From: Marisa cornuarietis
Lineage: Eukaryota > Mollusca > Gastropoda > Architaenioglossa > Ampullariidae
NCBI GenBank assembly: GCA_004794655.1
Contig: SMMW01000018.1
Span: forward strand, 1,063,501-1,127,500
DNA: 64,000 nt
Direction: 5' to 3'
The position numbers and the translations under genes were made by a program. This document shows positions 46,290 to 59,086 of the stretch, one piece after another. Each line of letters starts with the position of its first letter. Positions within the stretch are counted from its first letter, which is position 1. The notes beneath the pieces are model-generated. The model ran no database searches. It saw only the letters and a list, made by a program, of their open reading frames with translations, and was not told the DNA's origin.

Positions 46290-46970
46290 TGTGTTGATGG
46301 CGCGAGACCTACACGACATAAGAACCGTCTGTTCCTGCTGATGTCCTACCAGGCCAGGCAATCCATCTAGTCCAGGGTGATGAATGGACTTGTCTCTCCC
46401 TGCTTGCTTCTGCAACTCAGATGGTCACCAGCGCTGCGCCGGTGGGTTGCGGTACTTGATTGTCCTGCCGCCAGATGGAGCTGCTGTCGCTAACAGCGCC
46501 AACGTACTTCAGTTTACTGTCCTCCAATGAAATGGTGGCAGATGAACAGAAAGCACTTGGTACCCCCTGACGCACGAAATTAAGACATGTCAAGGGCCCT
46601 GACAGGAAAATTGTCTTCTGTCACCGCTTACACCTGACAACATTAATGTTAAGCCGCTTATGACATTCGCACCCGAAGACTTCAGACTAATTCCTGGATA
46701 CATTGGCTGGCGGGAAGGGAGACCAGTTAGGGTAGTAGTTACAAACATTTTTTTTTAAACTTGCTTTTCAACTATACTCAGTAGTAAGCAAGATCAGATG
46801 TTCAGGTCTTATCTCGGGGCGCGCTTTCTGGATGTGACACTTGTTCAGGGATCTAAACATCAGTATTATCATCATCCCCTTTCCTTCACTAACCTTTCTC
46901 CTCATATCACCCTTTTCTCTCTCTTTCTGTATAACACACACACAACACACACACACACACACACACACAC

Positions 46971-47013
<43 letters not shown>

Positions 47014-47382
47014 GTTTAGTCTCTAACATCTTGCTTTCTTTCTCTCTCTCTCTAGCAGAAACTGTTCCTTTTTCTTTTTTATCGCCTCTTTGAACCATCA
47101 CCTCAAGGTGGAAACTCTTCGTTCTCAATTAAGCCAGCCATCACCACCAGTGGCATCGTGAAACAGAAATCTTTAAGACACTAGATGTACTGGAACTGAG
47201 GCCAAGGCTTCTCTTATTGCTGGAACAGTTCTGTGGTCTTGCTGTCAGAACGGACCCTCAGAACCTACTGCTACTGTCTTAAAGGCCTACCCCACAATAA
47301 AATAATGTCTCGTGAGTGGGTTTCATTTATAATAAGATACAAATACTCAAAATGTCTGCAAGAAAAGCTTTGTTTTGACTGT
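46290..47382. other. Intergenic with AC microsatellite
   Basis: 46934-47011 is (CA)n with a few TA/AA interruptions, followed by CT repeats at 47040-47055. No gene is supported. Confidence 0.5.
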
Positions 47383-47387
47383 CACAG
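47383..47387. repeat. Target-site duplication CACAG, left
   Basis: Identical to 48571-48575, directly outside the opposite end of the two-LTR element. Confidence 0.7.
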
Positions 47388-48570
47388 TGTCACGACCACC
47401 GCGCAGTGTATCAGTCACTCAATCCTTTCAACACATACACGGAGCCTGACAAACACGTGTTCTTTCACACAAATTACAAGAAAAGAATGACTTGTCTAAC
47501 GAATCTACCTGCTTTACTAACTATAAATAAAAAGAAGAGAACAAGGAAAATACACAAATGAAAAAGTCCGTTATTAACCGATTCGTACACCTTGATTATT
47601 TTAAAATAAGAAAACTCCTACCATTTGAGTCTTTCCTGGTCTGTATGTCTAAAAGAATGTCTAAACCCCTACTCATTAAATTCGCTCTAATTCCTACTCG
47701 CCCTACTCCACTAATTCTTCTTCCTAAATCCCTGCCCTACGCTCTGTTTATCTTCCTAAAGCTCTTCCTCCTCCTGACTACCGACCCCCCCCCCCCGCTC
47801 GCGCTCTCTCCCTAACGTCTTTTCCTTCATTGTTACATCACTCATACACGTCTTCCGAACAACTGACGTCATTCACGCTCTCTCGTTCTTCCACACTAGT
47901 CCTTATAAAATGTAAGCTTAATCAAACAACACAGCAAATAACTGTGATACCTGACATTGTTAATGAGACAAAGTACGATAATATTATAATAAAAGTTAAT
48001 GAGACCAAGTAAGATTATATTATAATAAAGGTTTGTCCCGACCACCGCGCAGTGTATCAGTCACTCAATCCTTTCAACACATACACGGAGTCTGACAAAT
48101 GCGTGCTCTTTCACACAAATTAAAAGAAAAGAATGACTTGTCCAACGAATCTGTCTGCTTTACTAAGTGTGAATAAAAAGAAGAGAACAAGGAAAATACA
48201 CAAATGAAAAAGTCAGTTATTAACCGATTCGTACATCTAGATTATTTTAAAATAACAAAATTCCTACCATTGGCGTCTTCCCTTTCTGAATATGTCTAAA
48301 AGAATACCTAAAGCCCTACTCCACTAATTCTTCTTCCTAAATCCCTACCCTACGCTCTGTTTCTCTTCCCTAAAGCTCTTCCTCCTCCTGACTACCGATC
48401 CCCCCCCCCCGCTCGCGCTCTCTCCCTAACGTCATTTCCTTCATTTTTACATCATTCATACACGTCTTCCGAACAACTGACGTCATTCACGCTCTCTCGT
48501 TCTTCCACACTAGTCCTTATAAAATTTAAGCTTAATCTGTTTATACAGCAAATAACTGTGATACCTGACA
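47388..48570. mobile_element. Miniature two-LTR (TRIM-like) element with perfect 5-bp target duplication
   Basis: Two direct repeats, 47388-47956 (569 bp) and 48034-48570 (537 bp), each start TGTC[A/C]CGACCACC and end GATACCTGACA, giving inverted TGTCA/TGACA termini. They differ by scattered substitutions and one deletion of about 30 bp in the second. Only 77 bp (47957-48033) separate them. The whole is bounded by CACAG (47383-47387 and 48571-48575). No gag or pol is present. The interior holds two AT-rich half-repeats (ttaatgagac[a/c]aagta), with no clear tRNA primer site. A TRIM is the best fit. A tandem LTR formed by unequal recombination is the alternative. Confidence 0.75.
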
Positions 48571-48575
48571 CACAG
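48571..48575. repeat. Target-site duplication CACAG, right
   Basis: Pairs with 47383-47387. Confidence 0.7.
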
Positions 48576-49224
48576 TTTTTATCGGACTTTGGAAGAACCA
48601 AACATGTCCTTTCCTGCAGTCACGAAAATTAGCTTTCCTGGCGGATTCGACATCTCGATGGCACAGGATCGTAGTTCCCGAGTTTGCTGCAGCTTTCTGT
48701 AACACCAGTCAATTTACAATTTTTTTACTCTTTTATTTTATATTTTATGAATAATAATTTGAAAATCACACCGTCCTTAATGACAGCACTCTGTTCTGAT
48801 AACTTCGCCAGTTGCTTTGAACCTAACGCCATGTTTTACTCGTGTTTTACATGTGATGCCTTTACAGGTTTGGCGTGTGAAAACTAGTGACTAACCAACA
48901 TTCACCCAACCAACGGCTGTTACGCTTCCCCCGCCGCCATCATCTGCTGACACCAGTGGAAACCTTTCAGCGGCCCTCGCGACAACCCGACAAGCGGGAC
49001 AACTTTCTTCCATTATTTTGTGGAGGAGATGGGGAGTGAAGCAGTGAGCTCTGGGTGAGTGCAGGGCAGTCACGTGTCACGTGGTGTGGCGCGCTCATTT
49101 GCACGCTTTTAGCGCAACTTATGCACACACTTCACACCTTTTAATGGTGAACAGGTTCGCATGACAATCGATTGTTTGAAATACTAGTTCCTCGCTACTG
49201 TGATGCTGCTGAAGAATACGATCA

Positions 49225-49285
<61 letters not shown>

Positions 49286-49622
49286 AGAGAAAGAGAAATT
49301 GATAGGAATGTTGATAGTCGATAAGAATTCTGTTACGGACAGAATAATGCGACAACCTGAACAAAGCTACCCCACCTTTGGAAAGCTACCCCACTTTTGA
49401 CCCGCTTCCCTCCCGTACCACGAAGTAAGTATAACACCAACAAGTCACAACCATCCAGAAGATAATCCTGATAAATCAGAACTTCTTTAGAGTGACCAAA
49501 CACACCTTACATGGATTAAGAAATTAATTACAGGTAGAAAACATTCGCATTAAAAATTTACTCAGATTGTGAAGATGGCGGAAGTGGTGTTTGATATGTT
49601 AGCTTTAAAGAGTTCCAGTTCA

Positions 49623-49667
<45 letters not shown>

Positions 49668-50467
49668 ATTTATTGTGTGAATACGAACAGAGCCGTTTCG
49701 TGGAAATAACAGCAGTGTCTGGTATCTCGAGATCTCCTGTTGTCAAACGCAGACATCGCATCCTTCATCGAGGAGCATGACTCACCGCCTGCTGGTTTCC
49801 AGACTCGCGATAATCAGTTCACGTGTGTGTTGCTTTGCACGGGGAGAGAGGCAAGAAATATTAAAATAAAACTACTTTCATTCCTTTCTTTCTTCTCCCC
49901 ACCAGAGCAGCAAATCAAGCCTTGAGCATCGAACTGTTTCTCCTCTCACAAGGGCGGACTAACATAATGCATTGTCCAGGAAGGGTGTTGGACATATCTC
50001 CTCATAATCGCTGACTACGTCCAGCACGTAACATGGTCACGTCTTCTGGGACTCGGAAAGCATTCACAAATTTGCGATAATCAAGAGAAATCGCATGCAG
50101 TCTTCTCCACCCCCCACCCCCCACTGACATTCTCTTGTGCAGGCATTGAACCTGAGGGCCTCACAGTTTGTAAGAAGCTGAGAGACAGAGAGAGAATGAG
50201 GAGAGGGGAGACCACTCGAGTCAAATACGAAATTACTGTTGCTGAAACGAGCGCTTTCATTTTTTAATTTTTATTTATTTATTTTTTGTCATAAAAGTGA
50301 TATTATGTGAATTTTTTTTTGAAGTAACATTTAGGGACCAAAGTACTCGTAGACTGACCTCAAGTCAATTTGAATACAGAAGCTTTTGCTTACATGGCTT
50401 TACCATAGCAACTACCTTACATTCTGTCATGTCTCGGCAAAAACCTTTTTGAACTCTTTAAAGCTCA
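48576..50467. other. Intergenic with microsatellites
   Basis: (CA)n at 49227-49282 followed by GA repeats; (GT)n at 49626-49665. Tandem E-boxes cacgtgtcacgtg at 49071-49083. No gene is supported. Confidence 0.5.
49071..49083. promoter_or_regulatory. Tandem E-boxes one base apart
   Basis: cacgtg at 49071-49076 and again at 49078-49083. Closely paired E-boxes can bind two bHLH dimers. Motif match only. Confidence 0.25.
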
Positions 50468-50735
50468 TGGGGCCAGTTGCACAACACATTTCTAAACCTT
50501 AAAACTGTTCTAAAGAAGCAAAATCTCTTCTTAGCCATTTTAATGCATTGCATAAAAACACACAAAAAATTGTACTGACAGGACGGAAAGTCAGACTTCA
50601 ACAACTTTATCTTACTTAAAGCAGTTTTAGTTTTAAAAATTCTAAAACTGTGGTGTGCACTTTAAACTAATTATCTAAATAGAGTTAAGGCCTAAAAGTG
50701 TTTAAAATTAGAAATGTGTTGTGCAGCTGGCCCCA
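50468..50735. mobile_element. MITE-like element with 26-bp terminal inverted repeats
   Basis: The left end, tggggccagttgcacaacac followed by atttct, is the reverse complement of the right end agaaatgtgttgtgcagctg followed by gcccca, with one mismatch. The total is 268 bp with no coding capacity and an AT-rich interior. No obvious target duplication is visible at the outer edges, so family assignment is open. Confidence 0.75.
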
Positions 50736-52534
50736 GGTGTGTTCAAAGTGATGTTCAAGGACTCTGTCGTCTGTGTTATTTCCTTAAATTTTAAGACGAA
50801 ATATAATGAAGTAAGTCCAGGTATCTCAAACATTTTGCATGTGAGTTGGACTTTAAGAGAGACGCAGCGACTTGATTTCCACAAGAAGCAAAGGGTTTGT
50901 AGAGTGAACACGAGTCAGCGGTGAAACATTATATGTGCAAACAGATTTGTAGAACTGTCACACAGATGCAAAGATAGATAGACAGATTACAAACGATCTC
51001 AAGGGGAAATGTTCGAAGAAATAAAACACATTTCACAGACGACACTTTAGTCGCAGTTCCGTGGGGATTTATGTGTTCCCTTGCGACTGTGTGTCCCATC
51101 AAACTGCTTTTCCTGAAGAAGAAACACACATCACACATAGAGACACATACACAAACTCTCGTGTACACACAATTGCACACACATCTCACATACATGCACA
51201 CATACATAAGTAAATCTCGCATACATATACACAAGCCTCACCTATAATCACACATCTCAAATACATACATAGGCACACACATCCCACCTTACACGTCACA
51301 CAAATCTTTATAAGAAAGAAAGAAAGAAAGAAGTTGTAAGCGGGGTGGAAAGAGAAGAGGAACAAAGAGCTATTGGAGTGTTGGAGTGAATAAAGAGCTG
51401 GTAGAGGCGCAGAAAGGCATTCACAGACACAAGCTCTGCACAGACCCTCCCAATCTCATCAAGAGAAATGCGAAGATCAAAGGGTGAACACGGGGTATAT
51501 ATACCTGTGCATGTCTGGGAATCGCTGTTCATTTTCCTGACTTCCTGGTCCAAGCTTTGGTGCGAACACTGCTCTTTCTTCTCTGTCGCAGTCAGCTGGG
51601 GAATAATTATTTACCAACAACATTCGTCGCAAGCTGTGGCGCTGTCAGTGTGATAAATACCTTCCCACCATTTCTCCTTCCCCAGCCCTCATCTGGGGGG
51701 GCCTGCCACTGATCGTCGAGGGCGCTTTTTTCCACAAGATTTACACCACATGTCCTCAACTAAAATTCCTAAAATACCGCATCGTGAACTACAAAAAAAA
51801 AAAAAATCTGAAAACTGTTAACATTTAGAAGAAAAAAAGAAAAGATAAACATAAGATAAGGAGATTTTTTTAATGTGGGGAAAATGGGTAAGATTAAGCT
51901 TACTTAGCTCACATCCTATTTACTTCTGTCCCAAATCACTCTCCATCTCGCACTTAGCCGAGTTTTTTTTAATTTTAATTTGTTCCCATTCCATCAGCTA
52001 ATGGCGACAGGGAAAGATGATTTAAAAGTATAAGCAGCCATCGATGAAGCAAGAAAGCTTTTAGGCAAATCTCTGCTAATGTTGTAAAATTACGGTTATG
52101 TGCACAGAGATAAGACTTCAGATAAATAAAAAGTGTTTTTTTTTCTTTTTTTGTTTTACATCGCATATGTTAACAGTGATCTTCTTTGTGTCTGTAATGT
52201 GTGCGCAAAATGTAGGGTTCAGCAAACTAAGTGTTGTACATTGAAAAAATACCCAGACTGTCTTGAACAGAACAGCAAATAAAGTTTTAAAAAAGATACC
52301 TTCTAGTTGTTTTTCTGTCTGTAGCTAGAGCAGAGAACTGAAATTGCTAGTAAAACAGCAAGCGGATTGTGTAAATGCTAATGAATGCCACGATTAATTC
52401 CAAATTATTAATAAACAGGAAACAGAAAGCCAGACTATAAACACATAGCAAACAGAATGTCAAATGTCTACTATACAGCAAACTGGAAAATTATTAATAT
52501 GCACAGATAAGGCAAAACTACTAATTATATATTA
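50736..52534. other. Intergenic, nothing recognised
   Basis: A CA-rich tract with repeated acacatc-type words occurs at 51120-51300, and (GAAA)n at 51312-51330. No gene is supported. Confidence 0.4.
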
Positions 52535-52849
52535 GTGTGTAAAACCTCGATTTTGCTATCCTTGATTTAAGGAATCCCTCGGCATAAAGTTGGTTGTTGG
52601 CGATCTCACCCAAAGCCCCATACACACAATGTTTTTCAATCCTCGATTATAGGATCCTTGATGTAACGGTTTCCTGAGTATAACTTTCGTTTTTTGTGGT
52701 CCCTCCAATGCATTTCACATGCAATCTGACTCCGATTTAATGTTTGAATGAAATCTCAAGCAAATAAAATGTTTCCTTGACAATGTTTTCCTCGATTTAA
52801 TGTTTAGTTTTGGCGGTCCCTTGAGAAAAGTAAAATCGAGGTTTTACTG
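52535..52849. mobile_element. pogo/Tigger-like MITE
   Basis: The left end gtgtgtaaaacctcgatttt and the right end aaaatcgaggttttactg are inverted repeats. TA dinucleotides stand at both borders (ta/gtgtg and ctg/ta), fitting Tc1/mariner-superfamily insertion. The termini resemble the CAGT.AAACCTCG style of pogo/Tigger elements. Internal cctcgattta/tccttgattta words recur. No transposase is present, and the left terminus is slightly decayed. Confidence 0.6.
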
Positions 52850-53012
52850 TATATTAAAAGCAAACAAAAGGAAAAAACTATTATTATACGGTAAACAGAA
52901 GGCCAAATATTAATATATAGCAAACAGAAGATCAAATTTCTAATGTTCCGCAAAACTAAACTGCCAAAGAATACAGGGTGTGATGAACAGCTTGCGCCAA
53001 CGTATTTCCACC

Positions 53013-55582
53013 AACTAATTCATACTGGAGGCAAACTCATTCATACTAAAGGCAAACCCTAACTCATACTGAAGGCAAACTCATTCATACAGAAGGGAAT
53101 CCCTAACTCATACTAAAGGCAAACCCTAACTCATATTGAAGGCAAACTCATTCATACTGAAGGCAAACCCTAACTCATACTGAAGGCAAACTAATTCATA
53201 CTGAAGGGAATCCCTAACTCATACTGAAGGCAAACCCTAACTCATACTGAAGGCAAACTCATTCATACTGAAGGCAAACTAACTCATACTAAAAGCAAAC
53301 CCTAACACATACTGAAGGCAAACCCTAACTCATACTGAAGGCAAACTCATTCATACTGAAGGCAAACCCTAACTCATACTGAAGGCAAACCCTAACTCCT
53401 ACTGAAGGCAAACTAATTCATACTGAAGACAAACCCTAACTCATACTGAAAGCAAACTTATTCATACTGAAGGCAAACTAACTCATACTGAAAGCAAACT
53501 CTAACTCATACTGAAGGCAAACACATTCATACTGAAGGAAAACCCTAACTCATACTGAAGGCAAACTAACTCATACTGAAGGCAAACCCTAACTCATACT
53601 GAATGCAAACCCTAACTCATACTGAAGGCAAACTCATTCATACTGAAGGCAAACCCTAACTCATACTGACGGCAAACTAATTCATACTGAAGGCAAACCA
53701 CAACTCATACTGAAGGCAAACTAATTCATATTGAAGGCAAACCCTAACTCATACTGAAGGCAAACTAACTCATACTGAAGGCAAACTAACTCATACTGAA
53801 GGCAAACCCTAACTCATACTGAAGGCAAACTAACTCATACTGAAGGCAAACCCTAACTCATACTGAGGGCAAACCCTAACTCATACTGAAGGCAAACCCT
53901 AACTCATACTGAAAGCAAACTAACTCATACTAAAGGCAAACTCATTCATACTGAAGGCAAACTAACTCATACTGAAGGCAAACCCTAACTCATACTGAAG
54001 GCAAACCCTACTTCATACTGAAGGCAAACACATTCATACTGAAGGCAAACCCTAACTCATACTGAAGGCAAACTAACTCATACTGAAGGCAAACCCTAAT
54101 TCATACTGAAGGCAAACCCTAACTCATACTGAAGGCAAACTCATTCATACTGAAGCCAAATTCTAACTCATACTAAAGGCAAACAAATTCATACTAAAGG
54201 CAAACCCTAACTCATACTAAAGGCAAACTCATTCATACTGAAGGCAAACTAACTCATACTGAAGGCAAACCCTAACTCATACTGAAGGCAAACCCTACTT
54301 CATACTGAAGGCAAACACATTCATACTGAAGGCAAACCCTAACTCATACTGAAGGCAAACTAACTCATACTGAAGGCAAACCCTAATTCATACTGAAGGC
54401 AAACCCTAACTCATACTGAAGGCAAACTCATTCATACTGAAGCCAAATTCTAACTCATACTGAAGGCAAACAAATTCATACTGAAGGCAAACCCTAACTC
54501 ATACTAAAGGCAAACTCATTCAAACTGAAGGCAAACCCTAACTCATACTGAAGGCAAACTAATTCATACTGAAGGCAAACTAACTCATACTGAAGGCAAA
54601 CCCTAACTCATACTGAAGGCAAACTAACTCATACTGAAGGCAAACCCTAACTCATACTGAAGGCAAACTCATTCATACTGGAGGGAAGCCCTAACTCATA
54701 CTGAAGGCAAACTAATTCATACTGAAGGCAAACTCTAACTCATACTGAAGGCAAACCCTAACTCATACTGAAGGCAAACTCATTCATACTGAAGGCAAAC
54801 CCTAACTCATACTGAAGGCAAACCCTAACTCATACTGAAGGCAAACTAATTCATACTGAAGGCAAACCCTAACTCATACTGAAGGCAAACTAATTCATAC
54901 TGAAGGCAAACTCTAACTCATACTGAAGGCAAACTCATTCATACTGAAGGCAAACTCATTCATACTGAAGGCAAACTAATTCATACTGAAGGCAAACTCT
55001 AACTCATACTGAAGGCAAACCCTAACTCATACTGAAGGCAAACTCATTCATACAGAAGGGAATCCCTAACTCATACTGAAGGCAAACTAACTCATACTGA
55101 AGGCAAACCCTAATTCATACTGAAGGCAAACTAATTCATACTGAAGGCAAACCCTAACTCATACTGAAGGCAAACTGATTCATACTGAAGGCAAACCCTA
55201 ACTCATACTAAAGGCAAACTCATTCATACTGAAGGCAAACCATAATTCATACTGAAGGCAAACTCATTCATACTGAAGGCAAACCCTAACTCATACTGAA
55301 GGCAAACTAACTCATACTGAAGGCAAACCCTAACTCATACTGAAGGCAAACTCATTCATACTGAAGGCAAACCCTAACTCATACTGAAGGCAAACTAATT
55401 TATACTGAAGGCAAACTAACTCATACTGACGGCAAACTCATTCATACTGAAGGCAAACCCTAACTCATACTGAAGGCAAACTAATTTATACTGAAGGCAA
55501 ACTAACTCATACTGACGGCAAACTAATTCATACTGAAGGCAAACCCTAACTCATACTGAAGGCAAACTAATTCATACTGAAG
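53013..55582. repeat. 21/23-bp minisatellite, 2.6 kb
   Basis: Monomers tactgaaggcaaaccctaac tca (23 bp) mix with 21-bp types tactgaaggcaaactcattc a, ...ctaattca and ...ctaactca. There are about 115 monomers in all. A 287-bp higher-order block is duplicated: the private variants ccctacttc (54006 and 54293) and tgaagccaaattc (54151 and 54438) recur at exactly 287 bp. The 23-bp type contains ccctaa, the telomere hexamer, but not in tandem. Confidence 0.95.
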
Positions 55583-56999
55583 AATACAACGTTTTATTCC
55601 CGACCTCTAAGCACTTTCACTGGTAATGTTCATATTGATAACAGTGGTGCATGTAGCTGGGGGTGATTGTGGAAGGAAGGAGGGAGAGACAGAGCGAGAA
55701 GAGAGACAGAGAGCCCTTGTTTTACCCATAAAATCTTACACCAATTGTTTCATTTATTCCCCTTGTGAAAGTCCCTCAACTGACCCTTGCTCTTAGGGGG
55801 CAAACATCAGACGCGGGGTGTGGGACAAGGAGCAATTGTATAACCAACATGCCAGCCACTGAGTTGTTCCACACTGTTTGTCTAGCCTTAAGGCCCAAAA
55901 CTTGTCTTCCTGCTAGCAATGCAAAATATTACTCGTTTCTCGAGACGCCAAAAAAAAAAAAAAAACTGAAGAAGGATTCCAGCAAACAATCCATTCATGG
56001 ATGTTCGTAGTCGACAGCTGTTTGCCAGCTCGCTTACTCTTAAAAGGCATTCTTAATTGGATACACATTGCCTGAATATGAGGCACCCTTTGGCAAATTT
56101 GTTATATGACAGTAATGTAAAAACTGATGAAGCTGTCAATATATGGCCGGTTAAGAAGCCGGCGGGTTGCACATTTGCACATAATGACTGGGTGATACTC
56201 TCTACAAGATACTGTTTCCCAAAATAAGGCTAAGAGGTCAGCGGGTCAAGACGTTGGCAGCAAGACGAGGATCAAGGTAGCTCGGGCTAAAGGAAGACAA
56301 TCCGCTGGAAGAGACAGCAGAGATCGATGAGAGTAGTCCCCCACCTGCTGTCCATGACTTGCTAATGCGCACCATAGGAAATGAGGCGCACAGGTGCTGC
56401 GCGCGCCGACCGGAAGTAGCGACTGCTGTCTCGGTGCAGACGAGACGCGCGTGCTGTGTGCGACAGATGGACAACTTCCGTTACCAGGCCTCGGCGTCCT
56501 GCGTGTGAGAATAATCTCCCTTATGCAGCCATTCTGGTCGCTTTAAAGTTTGCATGGTTTTTTGTGTTGTTTTTTTTTTGTGCACGCATACGCGTGAATT
56601 AACAAGAAAAGTATCCCACTTTGTGTAATGACAAATGCTCTGTTGGTTTTTAGTCCAAAGAAAAGGAACCCTGACAGACTCCTTCAATTACGGAGACATT
56701 TAATGTAACATGAAATTCTCGACAAATGAAAGCGAGGCTTGTCTATTATTAATAGCTGTTTCGCTTTGCAGAATTTAACTAGTCAGATGTAACTGGCAGT
56801 GATTGGGATAATTCTGATGATTAGCGTGATAGCGCGGCTATATTATTTCTTACAGAGTTATTTTTTCCTATTAGTGCCAGTCACAAAGAGGATCGCCTTG
56901 ACCCCAGAAACATCGACAGCCATTTCCTTGCCGTAATGATCATTGGCTTTAGAGGAGACGTGAGGAAAAAGGATCAGCGACCGTCTTAGACAAAGGGAG
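55583..56999. other. Intergenic, partly GC-rich
   Basis: 56380-56470 is GC-rich with accggaagta (ETS-type, about 56409) and repeated cgcgcg. A 14-bp A run lies near 55950. No gene is recognised. Confidence 0.35.
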
Positions 57000-58180
57000 A
57001 TCACTGCAAAGAACGCCGCGAGGGTAGATCATCTGGCTGCGTCATGTGACGCACGAAATTGGACAGACGACCCTCGGTGGACAAAACTGTTTTGCCAGCG
57101 CCTCTAACTATCGCACTAGTGTTCACGTTCCTCGCTCACTTCCTCAATTCTCACCCTCCCAGCCACCCACTCACCCACCACACCCACCCGCACATCCATC
57201 AACCTCTGCCTTGACTCCTAGCCTACTAACTGCTTCAGTGTGCGCGCGCATCGACTACGCCACCATCGAAGACCGGTCAGCTTGCACGTGCTGCACGATC
57301 TGCAGACGCACTGCGTGACACGACTGGACGGAGAGGATGCGAGGTGTGCGGTAGGGAAGGGTGGGGGGAGAAGTGTAATAATTCGCGATGAAATTATCGC
57401 CGTTGTCTGGAGGTGGAGGACGTGACGAGGTGCCAGCTTGTCGGGTGGCTGTCGTTGCTGGCGGTGTCAATGTCTCGGACAGACGACAACGATTGGACAG
57501 ATGGCGACCAGCATACGACGCCGCCTCTAGTTCTCCCTACTCTTCGTTGGAAGGCGAGCTCGGCCGCGCAGGCGCAGTTCTCTTGCTGAACGAAAGGGTC
57601 GTAACTTCCGGTTCTGCGTCTTCTCTTCCCTCGTTATCGGAGTCTGGAAGTCGCCCCCCACAACCTCCGCCAGTTGCAGACGGTTCTGGATGAGTCATCG
57701 CTCCTTCGTCAGCTGATGACTCCATCACCTGCATTTGGCGACCTTTCTAACCAATAGTTTGAATTAGAACACTCGACTGGACTGCCTTGAAAACGTTCAC
57801 AACGAAGACCGAAGAACGTATAATTGAAATCAGATCCGTCGCTTCCTGCAGCGGGTGAGATGTGGGTAATGCGAGTGCGCGTGTGTGAGCGCGCGTTTTG
57901 GTGTGTGCGGGTGTGCGTGTGGACATGAGTCACATAGTTTGAAAAGGGAACACCAGCAAACGAGCGCATCCCTCGGGTGACCCAGCAGATGCACGTGCAC
58001 CTGATTCAGAGCCTGGGCTTCGCCTCCTACACCGTGCTTTAGACACAGTGGACCACTTAGGAAAGCTCACTTACCTGATCTTCTTGCCGACACCGAGTAA
58101 AGGTCTCAGTGGAGAACTTCGTCCGCTTCCGCTCCACCGACCTCCACCACTCCACGTGCATGAGACCAAGAGACAGAACT
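57000..58180. promoter_or_regulatory. CpG-rich block, candidate promoter or first exon
   Basis: GC- and CpG-rich, unique sequence. On the minus strand an ATG at 57722 in a good context (caggtgATGg) opens an acidic frame (MESSADEGAMTHPEPSATGG, then SDNEGREDAEPEV). It stops at 57537, with a possible gtaggg donor just before. On the plus strand another frame runs 57388-57693. Neither has a known domain. ETS-type cggaag/cttccg words occur at about 57608. First-exon status is a guess. Confidence 0.25.
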
Positions 58181-59086
58181 GAATGGATATAATATGACAA
58201 GATCTTACAGAAACCAGTTGGTCGGACTTTATGTTCTGCTATTTGTTCATATGCTTGAGATAAGATTCAAGCGGCTGATCACAATTTCCCAGCGGTGCTC
58301 AGTCAATATGGCGCCGTTTTATTCAATGTCCAGAGAGGTTTTAAAAAGAAAGCTCTGCATTAGGAAATGGGAAATGTTTGATATCGGTCCCCGAGGATGA
58401 CTCCAATCTCGGTCTTGTCAAATGTTGCTGCAAGGCCTGGCTCTGTGTGTCTGCATTGCATCTTGTGTTTCTGACATGATACATCCCGTGTGTAACACAG
58501 CTACTAACATGACACCTCTGTGTCAATACTATTCCTTACCAATTGCACATTAGGACTCATACAGCTGAGGTAACTAACCAAATATCTCTAACATCAGGCA
58601 GCAGGATGAAGCTAACATTTTGCGGCGTGTAGATAAAATTGTATATTATTATTATTATTATCCTTGTAAAGCGCTTTGAGCTAGCTAGACTTCGATGGTG
58701 GGGTAAAACGCTAAATAAATTGAGTTTATTGCTATTATTTATTAAGATTATATCAGATACTAGCTAAAAATTGTGTGCCTGATCTATACACACATATAAA
58801 GAGTATGCTCAGACTGGTAAGACTGAAAGTCTTGGATATGGTGTTGACAACGATGCACAGGACCTCAGGACCCAGAGGACCCAGGGGACCCGCTTGTGTC
58901 GTTGCCATAGGACCGTGGGTCTTGGAATCTCTGGTGCCCGTCTATCCGACTGAGTCCACACAGTCGTTAAATTTCAAACACTTCTTTAAAGTTTGCGCGT
59001 GAGATGCTCGGTGGGAGCACAATTAGCCGTTACTGGCTAGTCGAAGGCAAGGCTCGTCTTAAAGAACCGCGGAGACGCTGGCAAAG
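58181..59086. other. Intergenic with SINE/LINE-like 3' end
   Basis: 58645-58745 carries (ATT)n, then ccttgtaaagcgctttgagc, ggtaaaacgctaaataaatt and an ATT-rich tail, the usual form of a LINE/SINE 3' terminus. No gene is supported. Confidence 0.4.

Noticed and set aside
53013..55582. Telomere or CRISPR-like array
   Set aside because: ccctaa appears once per 23-bp monomer rather than in tandem, and there are no unique spacers between identical repeats.
58860..58890. Collagen-like GPRGPRGP stretch
   Set aside because: Only a few triplets from a short ggaccc repeat, not a collagen domain.
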